From Sycobia sp. Sy_11 (Eukaryota; Arthropoda; Insecta; Hymenoptera; Epichrysomallidae): a DNA stretch of 64,000 bases. The position numbers and the translations under genes were made by a program. Below, one piece after another: positions 11,586 to 24,677 of the stretch (position 1 is the stretch's first letter; each line of letters begins with the position of its first letter). The notes under the pieces were generated by a model. That model did no database searches, was not told the DNA's origin, and saw only the letters and a list, made by a program, of their open reading frames with translations. The stretch spans positions 3,241,501 through 3,305,500 of the forward strand of contig JACCIC010000005.1 of the NCBI GenBank assembly GCA_018907035.1, given 5' to 3'.

Positions 11586-11672
11586 TAAAAAAGAAGAAGA
11601 AGAAGAAGAAGAAGATGAAGTAGAGGAAGAAGAGTCTTTTGCCGTCTCGGGCACCTCGTCAAAGAATCAAGG
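11586..11672 (+). other. (GAA)n tract with an open acidic frame ending at a splice-donor-like site
   Basis: After a stop near 11580 one frame reads a run of Glu, then DEVEEEESFAVSGTSSKNQ, ending at CAAG/GTAAGG, a near-consensus splice donor at about 11668-11672. There is no acceptor or start that I can identify, and the acidic run is caused by the GAA repeat. It is recorded as a possible but unlikely exon end. Confidence 0.15.
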
Positions 11673-11679
11673 TAAGGGT

Positions 11680-12640
11680 TGTTCACGGAGAATTCGATAA
11701 ATTTCCTGCTCGCGAGTACACGGCAGCCAAGCTTTGTAAAAAAAAAGTTGAATAATACGAGGGAGAGATTTTGGATGATTATCGATGGGAGAGATTATCG
11801 ATGCAATCTAGACTGTATCTTCCGATCATATACTAAAAACGATTTCCATCGCAGAAGGAATAACGATAGAATGTGATAGTAGTGTCGAGCTGAGCCTATA
11901 GCTAACATTGTAGGCAGTAATTGCATGTTAGCACATTTCTTTAAGAAACTGTCAGAGGTCGCATTATGAAACAAGTGACTAATACTTTTTGGACCAATCA
12001 TCCGTACATATATAATAAACTTATTACGTAACCAGAAACGGAAATGAGAAAAACGAGGCAACTGTAGCGGTCCGACCGAAGATCCGGGCTATACGGGCTA
12101 CCATAGATAAATAACATAAACACAATTAGCGTTGTAGGACTGCTACTTAAATTACACAAGACAAGAAAAAATCGAGACACTGACTACCGATGAAATATAG
12201 GACTACTTGAAATTTGATTTGTGCATAGTATGGCAGTCGAAAGAATTCAGTGAACTGTCTCGTATGGCATAGCTGAACCAAACACACAGATATCGAAAAG
12301 TTGTGATAGACATAATCGTTATCGAACAGTCGAAAGCTTCCTAATTCAGATACAGTTCGAATGCTTTAACGGAAGAATAATTCAATCTGTACATGGCCAA
12401 TGCTCACCAATTGTGTTGAATAACCACGAAAATATAGATCATGGATTTTTCAAATTGAACCCGAAAAATATTAAACCTGATAGTAGTTATATATATATAC
12501 ATCAAGCTCGTTATCGAGATAATCGCCATCCTTTGCATCTCGCATTTTTCCGAATTTTATAATTCTTCATTCCGACCGGGATTCTCTGCTTTATGCAGCT
12601 ACATATTACTTTACGCTCTGTACTACTCGAAGTCTCCCTT
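11680..12640. other. AT-rich non-coding stretch
   Basis: No gene, repeat or mobile element recognised. Confidence 0.7.
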
Positions 12641-12649
12641 GGCTCAGTA

Positions 12650-13294
12650 TCATTGACTGCTATCCAAGCCCCTTCGTTCTCCCTTTGAAGCCGACGCGAC
12701 CGAGCCGCGCGAGGGCAAGCGTATCGCTACTTACAACCCTTCGTAAATTCGATAGAGCACGCAAGATTACAAAAAGAATTTGTCGCAATGGGAGAAAAAG
12801 CGAGGTGTTAAGCAACGTTCAATTGGCAGAAGGGGAGATAAAGAGCAGCCGATAAGAGCAAGTAAAGAGAAAAATTCCGACAAAGATGTATGCACTACAG
12901 TGCTGAGAATTACAGAGAGCTTCGACCCTCCTCCCTCGCCTCCTATTTCGATTGCGTGCGACACCGATGGCCATTACAATATCACTGATGCGCACGGAGT
13001 TCGTGATTTGTGTCGCGGGAAAAACGAGACCATGAGTGCTATATATGGTCCCGCAACCTACTTCGTTAATCTCGGGACGAAATTCCAGAAATATAATCCG
13101 ACGAGAGGAGGTACGGAGCGAGGGAGAGAGAACGGGAGAGAGAGAGAGAGAGAGAGAGGGAGCGAAAGAGGGAAAGAGAAAGAGGGGGAAATGAGAGGAA
13201 AGCAGGAGCGATGCTCCGGGTAGCTGCGTGATAGAATCGATCCGGCGAGCGGCCGAAATACGCGGGGAGAGGAGCCGATGAAGAGAGCCGGACA

Positions 13295-13332
<38 letters not shown>

Positions 13333-13500
13333 AAGAGAGAGACAGCCAAAGAGGTGAGGACGGTCGAGAGTTTCTCTGATATCACCGAAACCTCACCTCC
13401 CCGCTCGTCTCCATCGAGATGTCGAGCTCGATTTCGGAGGCGTCTCGCCACGTCGTTGCGAAACTATCGCCAGTTTTTTTAAGCGGTGCCTTCTACTCAC
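12650..13500. other. GC/GA-rich block
   Basis: Contains two (GA)n arrays (about 13136-13158 and 13299-13328) and open frames on both strands (147 codons plus strand from a TTG, 210 codons minus strand). The first 110 codons of the plus frame are not repetitive but match no family that I know. Confidence 0.5.
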
Positions 13501-14017
13501 TCGAACGGAAAAAACGCGCCTACTGCCATATGAGAACGCCTTTATTTACTACTTGTTGTTGACGCCACCGGAAAATTTTCTGACCGTCGAATTTCCGCAA
13601 ATTATTCCCATACATACACACGTGCATATATATATATATATATACATGCATATAAATTTTTATGATCAGATTTATTTTCGAACTCCAGCATTGAAATGAG
13701 TAGTATTAAAAATGGCTTAGTTTTTCAGTGACCGCGTGGATGCTCAAATATATCATTGCCTATTGTTATTCTTATTGAGTATCTCTTAATTAATTTAGTA
13801 TTTATTAATTGTAAATGAAACGAAGGAATAAAATTTTAACAAAATGTAAAAAAGTGAATAAAACTAATATCTAATTATGTATCCGTCGTTCATTCTCAGT
13901 AATGTAGAGGTAGAATTTTTTTTCTAATTTTTTTTTCTCATTTTTTCTCATTTTTCTCATCGCTCTCGTCTGCCCGCGAAACAATTGTGTCGAGCCCTGT
14001 ACGAGTTCAGCCCATCC

Positions 14018-14077
<60 letters not shown>

Positions 14078-15330
14078 GGGAATAATGGCGATAGCTACAA
14101 GGGGCTGATCATTTGTACGGAGTGTTTTATGGTTCGTCATGTACACCGCACCTAGAAGTATAAATAATTAATGTACTTTGTTTATTCATTTCTATATCAG
14201 GTTTTTTAATTGTAGTTTCGTGTGTCCTAATTTAAACTGATTTTATGTTTTTTCGTTTCTTAATAAAGCTTAAAGAGGGTTGAAAAACTTCGCTATCGAA
14301 ACATACAATTATAAGAGAAAAAAGTGTTTTGTAGTTTTTTTATTTAATTTACAAAATTTATTCTCAAAAATGATCATTAGGTTTTTTTAGTTCTTTGGTT
14401 TAAATCTATTGTGTATGCATATCTTTTATCAAACAAAATATAATCGGAATTTATATCAACATAGTTCGATTAATTTGTTTGATTAAAAACAAAAGAACTA
14501 AAGTGAACAGTTTTCAAACTAAATAGATTTATTCAACAAACAAAAACGATAAAAGAATACAGGACACAGCTTTTACAATAAATTTTTCAAAAGATTTAAT
14601 TCAGTCTCCGAACTCACTGATTCCATTTTTTTATAGACATAGATACCAATGCTGATAAATTCCTTTATATTGCAGGTATTATTCAGAATTGGTTTCTACT
14701 ATTTCTGTTCATCTTGAAAAATTAACCGGTTTACAACATAAAAGAATAATACACGTTTAAAAAGGATCAGTACTTGTTTATGATAAATAAGCGGTGTTCT
14801 CCTTTTTGTTAAATACAACATAATTATTAATTCATTAGCGCAGAAATTTTCGACGCGGAAAAAACATTCTTTTATTTCAAAGTATTTCAGATATGAGATT
14901 TTAATTTGATTTTATTTTTGCTTTATGTGATATTAATTACGTTTAATTATTGGCTAAAGGAAAAATAAAGTTTAGTAAAAATTTTTTACAATAAGCCACC
15001 GAAGAAATTCATAAACAAAGTTGATGAAATGCCAATATCGGCGAAACAGCTGAAAAAATATTTATTTTTCAAATTTTACATCAAAATTTCCCATTTTTAA
15101 TACTTATATTCCGTGACCTGACTTTAAGGCAACAAAATATTTTAATAGAATATGGGAGACAATAAATTTTCCGATAAAATAGAACAACGAGGCTACTCCT
15201 CTAACGTGAAAGGGAATACTTCGCTGTGAATATATCTGGCAATCTAATATATTGCAGTACATTCGGACGACAGTCCGTATCTGTTTTTCTTTTTTTTTAG
15301 ACCCATTCATTTTCTCGTTACACGAGCATA
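13500..15330. other. AT-rich non-coding stretch
   Basis: Apart from the TA array at 14023-14072 and poly-T tracts near 13917-13937, nothing recognisable. Confidence 0.75.
14023..14072. repeat. (TA)n microsatellite
   Basis: About 25 TA units. Confidence 0.98.
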
Positions 15331-15339
15331 TGCTCCATA

Positions 15340-17100
15340 AATGTTAAATGTGCGCGTATATCCGCGTGCAGGCGTACGAGCGATCGAACGCCCATCCAGC
15401 AGCATTGCCAAGTTTTCCGCTTCCGCCTAAACGTCCCGTTGCGCCGGTAAAGTTACAACAAATAGTGTCCCACCGGTGCATTCGGCTGTCGTGCCATCGA
15501 TCCGTTCGTGTGTGCATACAGACACGTCAACATCCACGAACATACGCACTTCGCATTATAAAGTTACCATACCATTTTTTGCGTCTGTTGTTTTTTTTTT
15601 TTTTTTTTTTTTTGTGCCGACGAAAAACTTCGGCTGCACTATGAGAATCAGGAGAGAGAGGGGGGGGGGAAGAGAGAAACGATGCCGGCGCACTCGCGCG
15701 CGAACGCGTGCATCATCATATATTATATGTACGAGACGCGCCTCCCTAATGGAAATAACGTGTCCGGGGGCGGCTCCCCCGCCCTTCGAATTCGCGCATC
15801 GCCGTAAAAGCCAAAAACACGGCAACGCGGACGCACGGGACCGTGAAAACATGGTGGCGCGTCGTTCGCATTTCGTCGCCTCGGCGTTCGTCGCGCGACG
15901 ATCTCGGCCACCGAGAGCGCGTGCGAACTTCGCGATGCCCCGTGACACGACTTTTCGGGGATGGTGCGCGCTTTGATGGTCGAGCAACGGTGTTATGCCC
16001 GTTCCAGGCCGCGGAGAGCTAGGACTTGCCCGCGCTACGCTGGAAAACGCTTCGGCCGTTCCCACCGATCGATACGTCGGACAATTTCGGCAATCGGCTG
16101 TGTGTCTAGAGCCGGGACATTTCATTGTTCGAATAAGGCGATCTGCATGAAATATTTTTGAGCTCGATTGGTTTGAAGGCCTGAAATTTTGAGACGGAAG
16201 AGCCGAGCTTAGAAATCTTTGAGATCGTTGAGAGCATTTCAAATTTGCTTGATCGAGCCGTCGAAACATTACAAGCCAATCGAAATGACGAGCCTGATCC
16301 GAACCTTTCTGTATTTCCACTTTGTGTCGTTTGCAGATCAAAAGATTCCCAGCTCGAATTTTTTCCATACAGCCGTTCGACGTATTTATAATTGGAACAG
16401 TTCCATCGTGCCAACGGCTTATATATTCGAAAAAATTTTGTGGGTGAAATAATGGAAAATCATCCCACTGATCGGTTAGTTCAGTCGGGCCGAATGGCTG
16501 AAAGTTCCGAACGACTCGAACAGCTGAATTATTCTAAGCGCTCGAACTCGCCGTACCACCAGATTGGCCGAAATTTTCGAACGACACGAACGGCCGAAAT
16601 TTTTTAACGGCTCGATCTATTTGATCAGCTCGAACTGCCCGGGAGTGGCCCGATACTTCAAAGAAACGCTCGATTTGCCCGAGCGTCACAAGGCTCCCGG
16701 CTCGGGTTCCCGTGGTCCTCCCCTCCCCCCCGGCGCGCTTCCCAGCTACGGGCCGCGTTCGCGCGATTAACGCCGAACGAAAAAAAAAAAAAGAAAGAAA
16801 GAAAGAAAAAAACTCGAGAACGTCGCGCGGACCACGGCTGATCTCACCCGCTTTTCTCCGCGAGCCGGGCTCAAGAAACTTTATTTCCCAATGGGGCGCC
16901 CGCGTAGTAGATTGTCTATATGTAAATCAACTTTGTTCGCCAACTATACTTTGGATGTTGTATCAACGTCGTTTAAAGTTGGAGCGCCGCAACGGTGCCG
17001 CCGGGACCCGCGCAAACTCAAACAGTCAAGAGCGGAGAGAGGGTCGGCGAGTGGCGCAGAGAGAGAAAGAGAGACCAATATAGAAAATTATACGAGCCCT
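15340..17100. other. Large CpG-rich block
   Basis: This is the longest GC-rich block in the window, about 1.75 kb, with a 21-base T run (near 15592-15613), a (GA)n/G run (15650-15670) and a cryptic CGAAC/CTCGA-rich segment (16130-16700). A 270-codon minus-strand frame (15556-16368) crosses it and starts in low-GC DNA and ends in the T run as poly-Lys. It overlaps another 166-codon frame on the plus strand, and no domain is recognisable. Confidence 0.55.
16496..16618. repeat. Diverged tandem duplication, period 70 bp
   Basis: The segments 16496-16548 and 16566-16618 align without gaps at roughly 80 percent identity. Shared blocks include CGAACGAC, CGAAC, GCYGAA and GCTCGA. Related CTCGA/CGAGC words recur from about 16160 to 16690, hinting at an older array. 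Confidence 0.75.
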
Positions 17101-17109
17101 GGCAGAGCA

Positions 17110-18600
17110 ATTCTTAATATTCCCGTAATTAATCCAATTAAAATCCCTTGAGATCCCTACAGTGGCCGTAGTCTAAAATAGCGCATCATTGGATAACCCA
17201 GTATTATATATATATTATATGTATGTGAATTGGTGGAGCTTTAGTTTTATAATTCGATAATCGATGGGAAAAATTGAAAATTCGTTTCGCACAGGTGGTA
17301 GAATCGTTAAAGTGAAATTTATAGAAATGTAAAATATCTAGATTAAGCTTACCACACAATTTAATAGAAAGTAAAAATATGCCTATACAGTTATCAGCGA
17401 TAAAAATTGTAATAGCAAAATCAGCCAATGAAAATCAACAATTAATTTCCGATACACTTTTGAATGCTAATTGGCTCATTTATAAAAAAAAACAGTATTA
17501 CTGTTAATAGATCAGCTATTGTTCGCTGTTCTTTTTTGCAGTAAATTAAAGAGATTCCTTGATAAATATTAACAAAGACGGATTGATAAGATTATTTTTA
17601 ATGATAAATCGTACGTTAAATACTGATTCAGTAGTCATTATCCATCGGTCGCTGATCAGAAGTGAAAGAACCACTCTTTCATTCTGAAATCCGAAGTTTC
17701 ACCGAGTAGGTCGGTCAGAAATTCGATGATTTAATATTAAAGAGCACTTTGGAAGACTTCATCGCACGCACATACGTCGGTGGTTACGTGCGTAAACTTC
17801 GTCGGCGCTTAATCAGACTAAATACATTAGCGTTACTTAACAATTCGACCATTAAATCGCGGACTAAGCTCAAATCCTATTATGCATAACGCAAAATCTG
17901 TTTTTATCATTAGCGCAGGAATACGGCTTTCGATGGAATACACACAGTACAGATTGAAATATAATCAGTGCGCCTCGGCTATACGTTATTGTTCCTAAGT
18001 CACGTGATACTGTCGATAAATCTGATTGCCCGTAGTTCGGAATTGAAGATAAATTGGCCCGTTCTCGCTTAATTAGAGCACATTTATTTGAGGTTGCGCT
18101 AGAACATATATATATATATATATGCATTAAATGAACCACGTGGAAAGATCTCAGATTCTAATAGATATGTGATGCAGGTTAAATCATACTAGAATTTTAA
18201 TTAGTTTACGATTACACCAACATATATTTTGGCTAGCTTTGTTTTTATAATAAATATACATCAGATAAGAATCTTACTTAACAAATGCTTTGTAATAAGT
18301 TAACACACTGCAATATATAACAAATGTTGCAAGTATACCATTTTGTCATATAACGTAAGATATAACAAATAAACAGAAACATCCGTAATACTTGAGGTTT
18401 GCTCACTATCCATATATCCGACCTTCGGAGCTTTTTCACACTTAAACCAATTTAAAACAATTCAGCGACTCTCACGCCCTACCAGACTAGTTCTTTATTT
18501 TTATTTATTTTGTTTTGTTTTATTTTGTATTTTTTTTTTTTTTTACAAATCCACAGTATCCCCGCGTACTTGAATTTGCACCAGAGAGCTAAATAAATCG
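17110..18600. other. AT-rich non-coding stretch
   Basis: AT-rich. Contains a small perfect palindrome AACAGTA-T-TACTGTT (17491-17505), a short (TA)n at 18105-18123 and T-rich repeats near 18495-18545. No gene is seen. Confidence 0.75.
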
Positions 18601-18892
18601 CGCATCGTTTACGAGTGCATCGTTTATCATCATTTAGCCCCCGCCACTATTCCCCTACCCAGCTTTCTTTACCTCTCGCCAGAGCGGGAGTGTCCCCTTT
18701 CCTCCCGTATCGTTACATATACACTTCCAGTGCTTTCAACATTTTCTTTCGCCGCGCATTCGCAGACAGATAATACACATACCCTCACCCCCTGAACCTC
18801 CTCTCGTCGATATACCCACTTCGCGGTACGCGTATCTACCAACTCGAGAATGTACATAAACCAGGACAATAAAACGATCCTAGGCTCTGGGT

Positions 18893-20880
18893 ATGCCTCC
18901 ATTAACTAATGGCTACGCATATAGAACCATTTTCAAAGTAGCAACGTGCAGATGTGACACGCGCGAGAAGAAATTCGGGCAACCCGAATACTTATATCGC
19001 GTCACCGCGATGCTTTCATCCCGTGCAACGCAGCGCAGATTGTGTGGACTAAAAATTAAGATGGTCGATCGCTGCTATCCTACATCGAAATACGACAGCG
19101 TTCACACGGCAATCCCGCATTACAATATATACCAGCATGGTATAAACATACGACTGGTACATAATCAAGCAAATGAGATAACCTATGTAGGAGCTAATAT
19201 TCAAAAAGTATCTGTCAGAGTGCATGGCATTTGCCAGTACGCGTACATAATACTCCTCTAAACGATTTTTGAATTTACGCTGTGCGCCCTAATTTAGCAA
19301 ATGAAGGAAAGCTCGGTTTGTCTGGAGAGCCCTCAGACTATTGAGTTATTTATCCTTCATTCCAACGGTGGAGGCATCGTAGACCACATTCAACCAAAAT
19401 CGTATGGTATCGCGTAAAATAAAATTATAACTCACACGCCAAGGGCTAGGGGTTTGGGAATGCTGCAGAAGCCAATTGTGGATTGTATGGAAAAGTGTAT
19501 TCGCCTAAGCGGGAATGATTATGTGACAAAATCACATATTCTGAGAAGAACCTTACGGCCCTTACAAGAATCTGCGGAAAGTACATTGTAAGATATATCT
19601 TAAAAAGCAGGGAAGAATATGTCAAAACAAGAATAAGCGGATGACAAAGCACTATACTAAATGTAAAGAAATATAAGATAACAAAACTATTACAAAAATT
19701 TCGAATAAATAAAAGAAAGAAAAATCTGATTCAGTTACAAAGTCGTCTATCAAAAAGACAGAAATCGAAAAAATTAGTAAGAAGAAAGAAATAATTAAAA
19801 TGTACAAATGCTTACGAAGTGAGACCGAAGAAACCTGTTTCAAGTATTCAAAAGAGATCCGAAAATAAAACTAAATCGATACATATTCAATTTAATGAAA
19901 TAAAATTAAAATCGTCTATAAGTTTTTTCCTGATCGACATTGCGCGACAAATGAAAGCGAATCCTACGGTAAAGGGGGAGACTTACTACTATAGCTAGGT
20001 AAAGCTGACACGAAGTGATCAAAACTTCAGCCATCTGGTCCAACTTCAGTGTAACATCAAAACTTACAGAATCTCAGTAATCCTTAAGAAAGTCCTAAAT
20101 ATTCTGGACATAAATAATGACATATCGATTGAGATACTAACCGTAGTAATAACTAGGATAATAGGCCCAAACTATGAAATCGTTCAAAATGTATACAATC
20201 TGATTTGTTAATACAAAAATCGACGAATTTTTTTTCTTACAACATCGCCAAGTAAGATATTGTAAGATATAAAACTGAAGACTAGATGTATATCAATATG
20301 CAAACGACTGCAAAAACTTTTTCGACGTAATCGCTTTATACTTTAAATGTAGCGCAAGGATTTGAGCATGTATCCAGAAACTATGAATCCAGCAATAAAC
20401 ACAACGTACAGATGATCAGAGTACCGATCCATAATGATTAGATTATAGAGATTCTAAGATTCTTCAAGTAAAATGCTACCACTGGAACATGGTGCATTAT
20501 ATCTTAATTTAACCGATCCACGAAAGAAGAATTGGCAGCAGCTCCTCAGTGAGCATTATTGAATGTCTCCACTTTCAGTGCCGAATCGAAGAAATTATCA
20601 TGAGACTATCTCATGGATTTAATTACCACAAGAAGAAGAACATATCGTATATGCTAATGGCACCAGTGAATTTTACTGTGAAGCGCATAATGTAGATTGG
20701 TAATCCATCGAAGTTGCAACATCACACTGCTACGATCGTAGATAGTACATAATTGACAAGATCTGACTAGATTCTACATATTCGAACAACAGGTTCTGGT
20801 ACAGAGAAGAAATAAGTACTTCTGCTAAATAAGAAGAAACGCAGTGCGCTCGTGCAGGCATAAATGACGAGCATCCAAAC
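18893..20880. other. A-rich block without microsatellites, possibly an old insertion
   Basis: For about 2 kb the sequence differs from its surroundings: it has no dinucleotide array, few CpG blocks and is A-rich on the plus strand. A 122-codon frame starts with ATG at 18893 and ends at 19261; it is not low-complexity but I do not recognise it. After it all frames are closed, with scattered short stretches such as MLMAPVNFTVKRI near 20650. This would fit a badly decayed retroelement, but no diagnostic reverse transcriptase, integrase or protease motif survives, so no family is named. Confidence 0.25.
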
Positions 20881-21027
20881 GTGGTATAATGCCTTTCTTC
20901 GTTTCTCCTGTTTGTCTCTTCGCATTTACGCCCGTGGCTATATATACGATAAGTTACGATTTCGTTCGTACGCGGCGGTGTGCACGTATATATTTTGAAA
21001 ATAAGTTCGTGGCTCACGTTCGCTGTT

Positions 21028-21029
21028 AC

Positions 21030-21093
<64 letters not shown>
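21028..21093. repeat. (CT)n microsatellite
   Basis: About 30 CT units with one CTAT interruption at the left end. Confidence 0.98.
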
Positions 21094-21096
<3 letters not shown>

Positions 21097-21329
21097 TACT
21101 CACCCTTACTCTCAACGAATTTTTCTCCTCTGTTCAGCGTGCACACGCGTTTACATGCTTATTTTTCCTCGAGCTTCGAAGGGGAAAGAGCGGGGAAGGC
21201 ATTTTTACGCGGGTAAAGTTATGGCCGTACGTGCCCCCCTTTTCGAGTAACCTCGCCATAGAGTGGAAAGTTTTTGATAACGAACGTCCACTGGAACAAA
21301 GTACGGAACTTATTATTTGAATTCCGCAT

Positions 21330-22150
21330 AATCATAGAGAACTGAAAAAAAATGCACGTTGAAGAACGTTCTTATTTCAATTTCGAACAATGTGTACTTC
21401 ATTCCAATTTTGATTGAGCGAAAAGTAATTGATAAATAAATAAATTTAAAAAATATATAGATCGACTACTTGAAACATCTTTACTGCTTTTAATTGATAG
21501 TAACTAGTAATTCAATAAGTAGAACTTTCTAGGTAATTTTATTATTGAGTGAAACATTGTTTGCAAGATGCTTACGTTTTTATTAACAATATTCTCTCCA
21601 TCTGTTGATAATTATCTACAATATTATATATCTCAATTATAAATTCATCTTCAGAGAATTTTAGGAATATCGGAGGAAAAAATATTTGGCGTTCCTTTTT
21701 CTCGCAACAGCTGTAGCGAGTTTTTCAGTTTCGAAGAACAAATTCTATACAGGACTTTCTTACGTATTTATGAAAAAAAGACTTATCAATACCTATATAT
21801 GCAAATAAAATATAAATTACACGTAAAGCAAGACAAGCTTCTTTTCGCAGAAGGATTTATATTTTTTTCAAACTTTTCGCCATACTCTTCTCATGCTCCG
21901 CACGTAGAGTTGGTATATCCAACATTTGCAAAAAAATGATCTCTTACATAGAGAAATAATAAAAAGCAACAGATGTACGGAATGTTTTATCCATACACAT
22001 ATATATATATATCTTTGGAAAAAAAGAGAGAGAAAAAAGATTTCGTGTTTACAGTACGCTTTTACCCTTTTAATGCAAATATGATTAAAAGATTAAAAGC
22101 ATCAGAATTTTACGGCGCGCTATTAACCTTGGAAATCTAATTATATCGTA
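21330..22150. other. AT-rich non-coding stretch
   Basis: Nothing recognised. Confidence 0.75.
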
Positions 22151-22264
22151 ACTTGTTTACATCCTATGTGGCTGCGTATGCTGAATCCGACGAGCGCGCG
22201 CTCCCCAATGATCTATAAAATATCGAGTTTGGTTCTGGTCTGTATATATACACACATGCAAACA

Positions 22265-22266
22265 TA

Positions 22267-22327
<61 letters not shown>
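22265..22327. repeat. (TA)n microsatellite
   Basis: About 30 TA units with one TATTA interruption near 22272. Confidence 0.98.
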
Positions 22328-22328
<1 letters not shown>

Positions 22329-22710
22329 CGAAGCCACGTCGAAGATATATTGTATTTGCCGTTAATTATTAATAATATAGACATCGGCTGTATTATATAG
22401 GTCTTTTTTATTTTTTATTCGGAGCTTATAAAAATAACTACGTTTAAATCATATATGCACAATTTAGCAATGATGAATTATTCGGGATCCTCTCGGGAAC
22501 GGGGTCAATTGCTTTCAAATAGAGAAATTTCGTGATTCCCTGGCAAATGCCGAAGTGAGGTATATAATAATAATGTGCAATTAGTGCAGAGAGGGGAAAA
22601 GTGAATGAGAGAGGGGGTGGGAAGGGTAAAGAAGTCGAGGGCATATAACAATCTCGGCCTATTACGTGCTTCGATTGCGCAAGAATATCGCAAGCCGCTC
22701 GAAATTTTGT

Positions 22711-22714
22711 ACGC

Positions 22715-22750
<36 letters not shown>

Positions 22751-22755
22751 ACACA
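22711..22755. repeat. (CA)n microsatellite
   Basis: CA array interrupted by CGCA at the left and CGTGCA at the right. Confidence 0.96.
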
Positions 22756-22869
22756 GGCAGAGAGTGCGCGCGTGCAATGAGAAGAGGGACATATTGCGGG
22801 TTCGCCCGTGTATAGCGCTCGGGATTCGTCCGACTCCTCAGTGTGTAGGATTAATTTAACTCCGAGAGC

Positions 22870-23300
22870 GCCACGGACTATATATGTAAACGATGCCGAG
22901 GCAAACGGAACGGGGGGCGAGACTTAGTCGCCCGCTCCTTATTCCCCAAAGCCGCCGCCGCCACCGCCGCCGCCGCGGCGGGCAATAAGACTATGCGCGC
23001 GGGGCGAGGGGAGGCCGGAGAGCGGACGCGGTGGGCGTGTACGACCCGGCAATAATTCCGCCGGAGGCAGAGAAAGACGTATAATCCCTCGCGGGAGCGT
23101 TTCTCTACGATGATATTTCCTCGATCGCCTACCTCCCCCCCCCCCGCCCCTCGCCACCGCCACGCTATCACGAGCGGAACTCGGGCACGCGCGAATCGAG
23201 TCGTTCAATTTCGGGGCGGAGAATCGCCCTCCCACACACCACCGCCCTCGCTCGCGGAAGTTGAGATTTTCGGAGATTCGTGGAAATCCATCCTTGTGTC
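22870..23300. other. CpG-rich block with (CCG)n and poly-C
   Basis: CCG/CCA trinucleotide tract at 22951-22980 and a poly-C run at 23132-23146. Overlapping frames of about 100 to 170 codons on both strands are Gly/Ala/Pro-rich and judged spurious. Confidence 0.55.
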
Positions 23301-23885
23301 TTATTCTGATGGATCCAAAACGGCAAACTTTCGTGGTTGCATTGCGTTTTACGATAAGCCAAGTGTAAATAGAATTATTTACTCTTTCCACGAACATGGA
23401 GAATTCACTGATCTTACTGGATATATATACATATATAGGTTTCAAAGATGCAAAGAGTTTTAAATCTTTAACGAAATTAATCTCTTTATGGAATCTTCTA
23501 ATACGAGAATGAATTTACCCGAGCTTTTTGAATTTCAGCGTCGAAATATTTTGTTACTTTATGGCTGTCACTATGTGTCAACCAGTATATACGACTTAAT
23601 GCAGGGAACTTGAAATTTTGAGCCATTTAATTACTGAAAGTGTTTTGTAGATTCATCTCTCGGAAAGCGTCAGGGAAAATTTCGACATAACAGAGCCTGA
23701 CAGAACATTCTTTAAAACAGCCGATCAAGGAAATTGATGTATATGTCGATTTATATATATAACGTGTAACGTACTAACTTTAGTCAAATAATGAACTACG
23801 TTGGCGAGAGGTGGATCCATCGAGTTTCTCGTAAATAAACTTGACTTTTCATAAAAATCTTACATATATCTCTCACCTTTCACAT
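23300..23885. other. Non-coding stretch
   Basis: No gene or repeat recognised. Confidence 0.65.
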
Positions 23886-24062
<177 letters not shown>

Positions 24063-24069
24063 ATAGAAA

Positions 24070-24660
24070 AAACTGTCTCCACTACTTGAAGATTCTTTCT
24101 ACAGGGCAGCTTCCACCTCGGTGTTCTTAAGTACTATGGCTTATTCTTTCCTATTAATCCATGTAAAAATTATACGCTTCTTTTATTAAAGTTTCTTAAG
24201 CCGCTGAAATTCACTTTCATGGCGATGCAGCTTAATAATTAATGCATTTATAGAGATAATATCTTGCCCTGCGTAACACAATATCTAGACGCGTTTAAAT
24301 TTAAACAAATTTAGAGTTATTTATTTATGGTTATTAGAGATATTTTCAGCGACTTTCTATACTCGTCGATAACCATATAATTTTATTATCATTGCTCACG
24401 TATCACCAATCGCAATTGATTATGCAATATAATCAAACGACCTGTGGTAAATTTTGTAAAAACGAGACATTAACTAAAAAAAAAAAACAAAATAAAATCG
24501 ATGTTTTGATGTACGATGGAATTAAATAAATAATAAATAATATCAATAATAAATCTTTCGATTTTAAGTATCTTTAATTAATGAACATTAATAAGAAAAT
24601 GTATCTATTATGTAGATTTTGCCCCAACCCAGCGGTTGGGTTGATCATTAAAATGACAAA
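24070..24660. other. AT-rich non-coding stretch
   Basis: Nothing recognised before the palindromic element at 24678. Confidence 0.7.
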
Positions 24661-24677
24661 TGGCCGAATCTTAGAGC

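Noticed and set aside
15556..16368. 270-codon minus-strand open frame, the longest in the window
   Set aside because: It lies in stop-poor CpG-rich DNA, overlaps other open frames on the plus strand, ends as poly-Lys from a T run and shows no recognisable domain.
19040..19110. Resemblance of KIKMVDRCYPTSK in the 122-codon frame to the TnpB/Fanzor motif before the zinc finger
   Set aside because: No CxxC pairs follow, no RuvC residues are seen, and the match is about ten residues, well within chance.
20656..20780. AATGGCACC and TGACTAGAT words similar to insect miR-263 and miR-279 seeds
   Set aside because: Only 8-9 nt match and no precursor stem is apparent.
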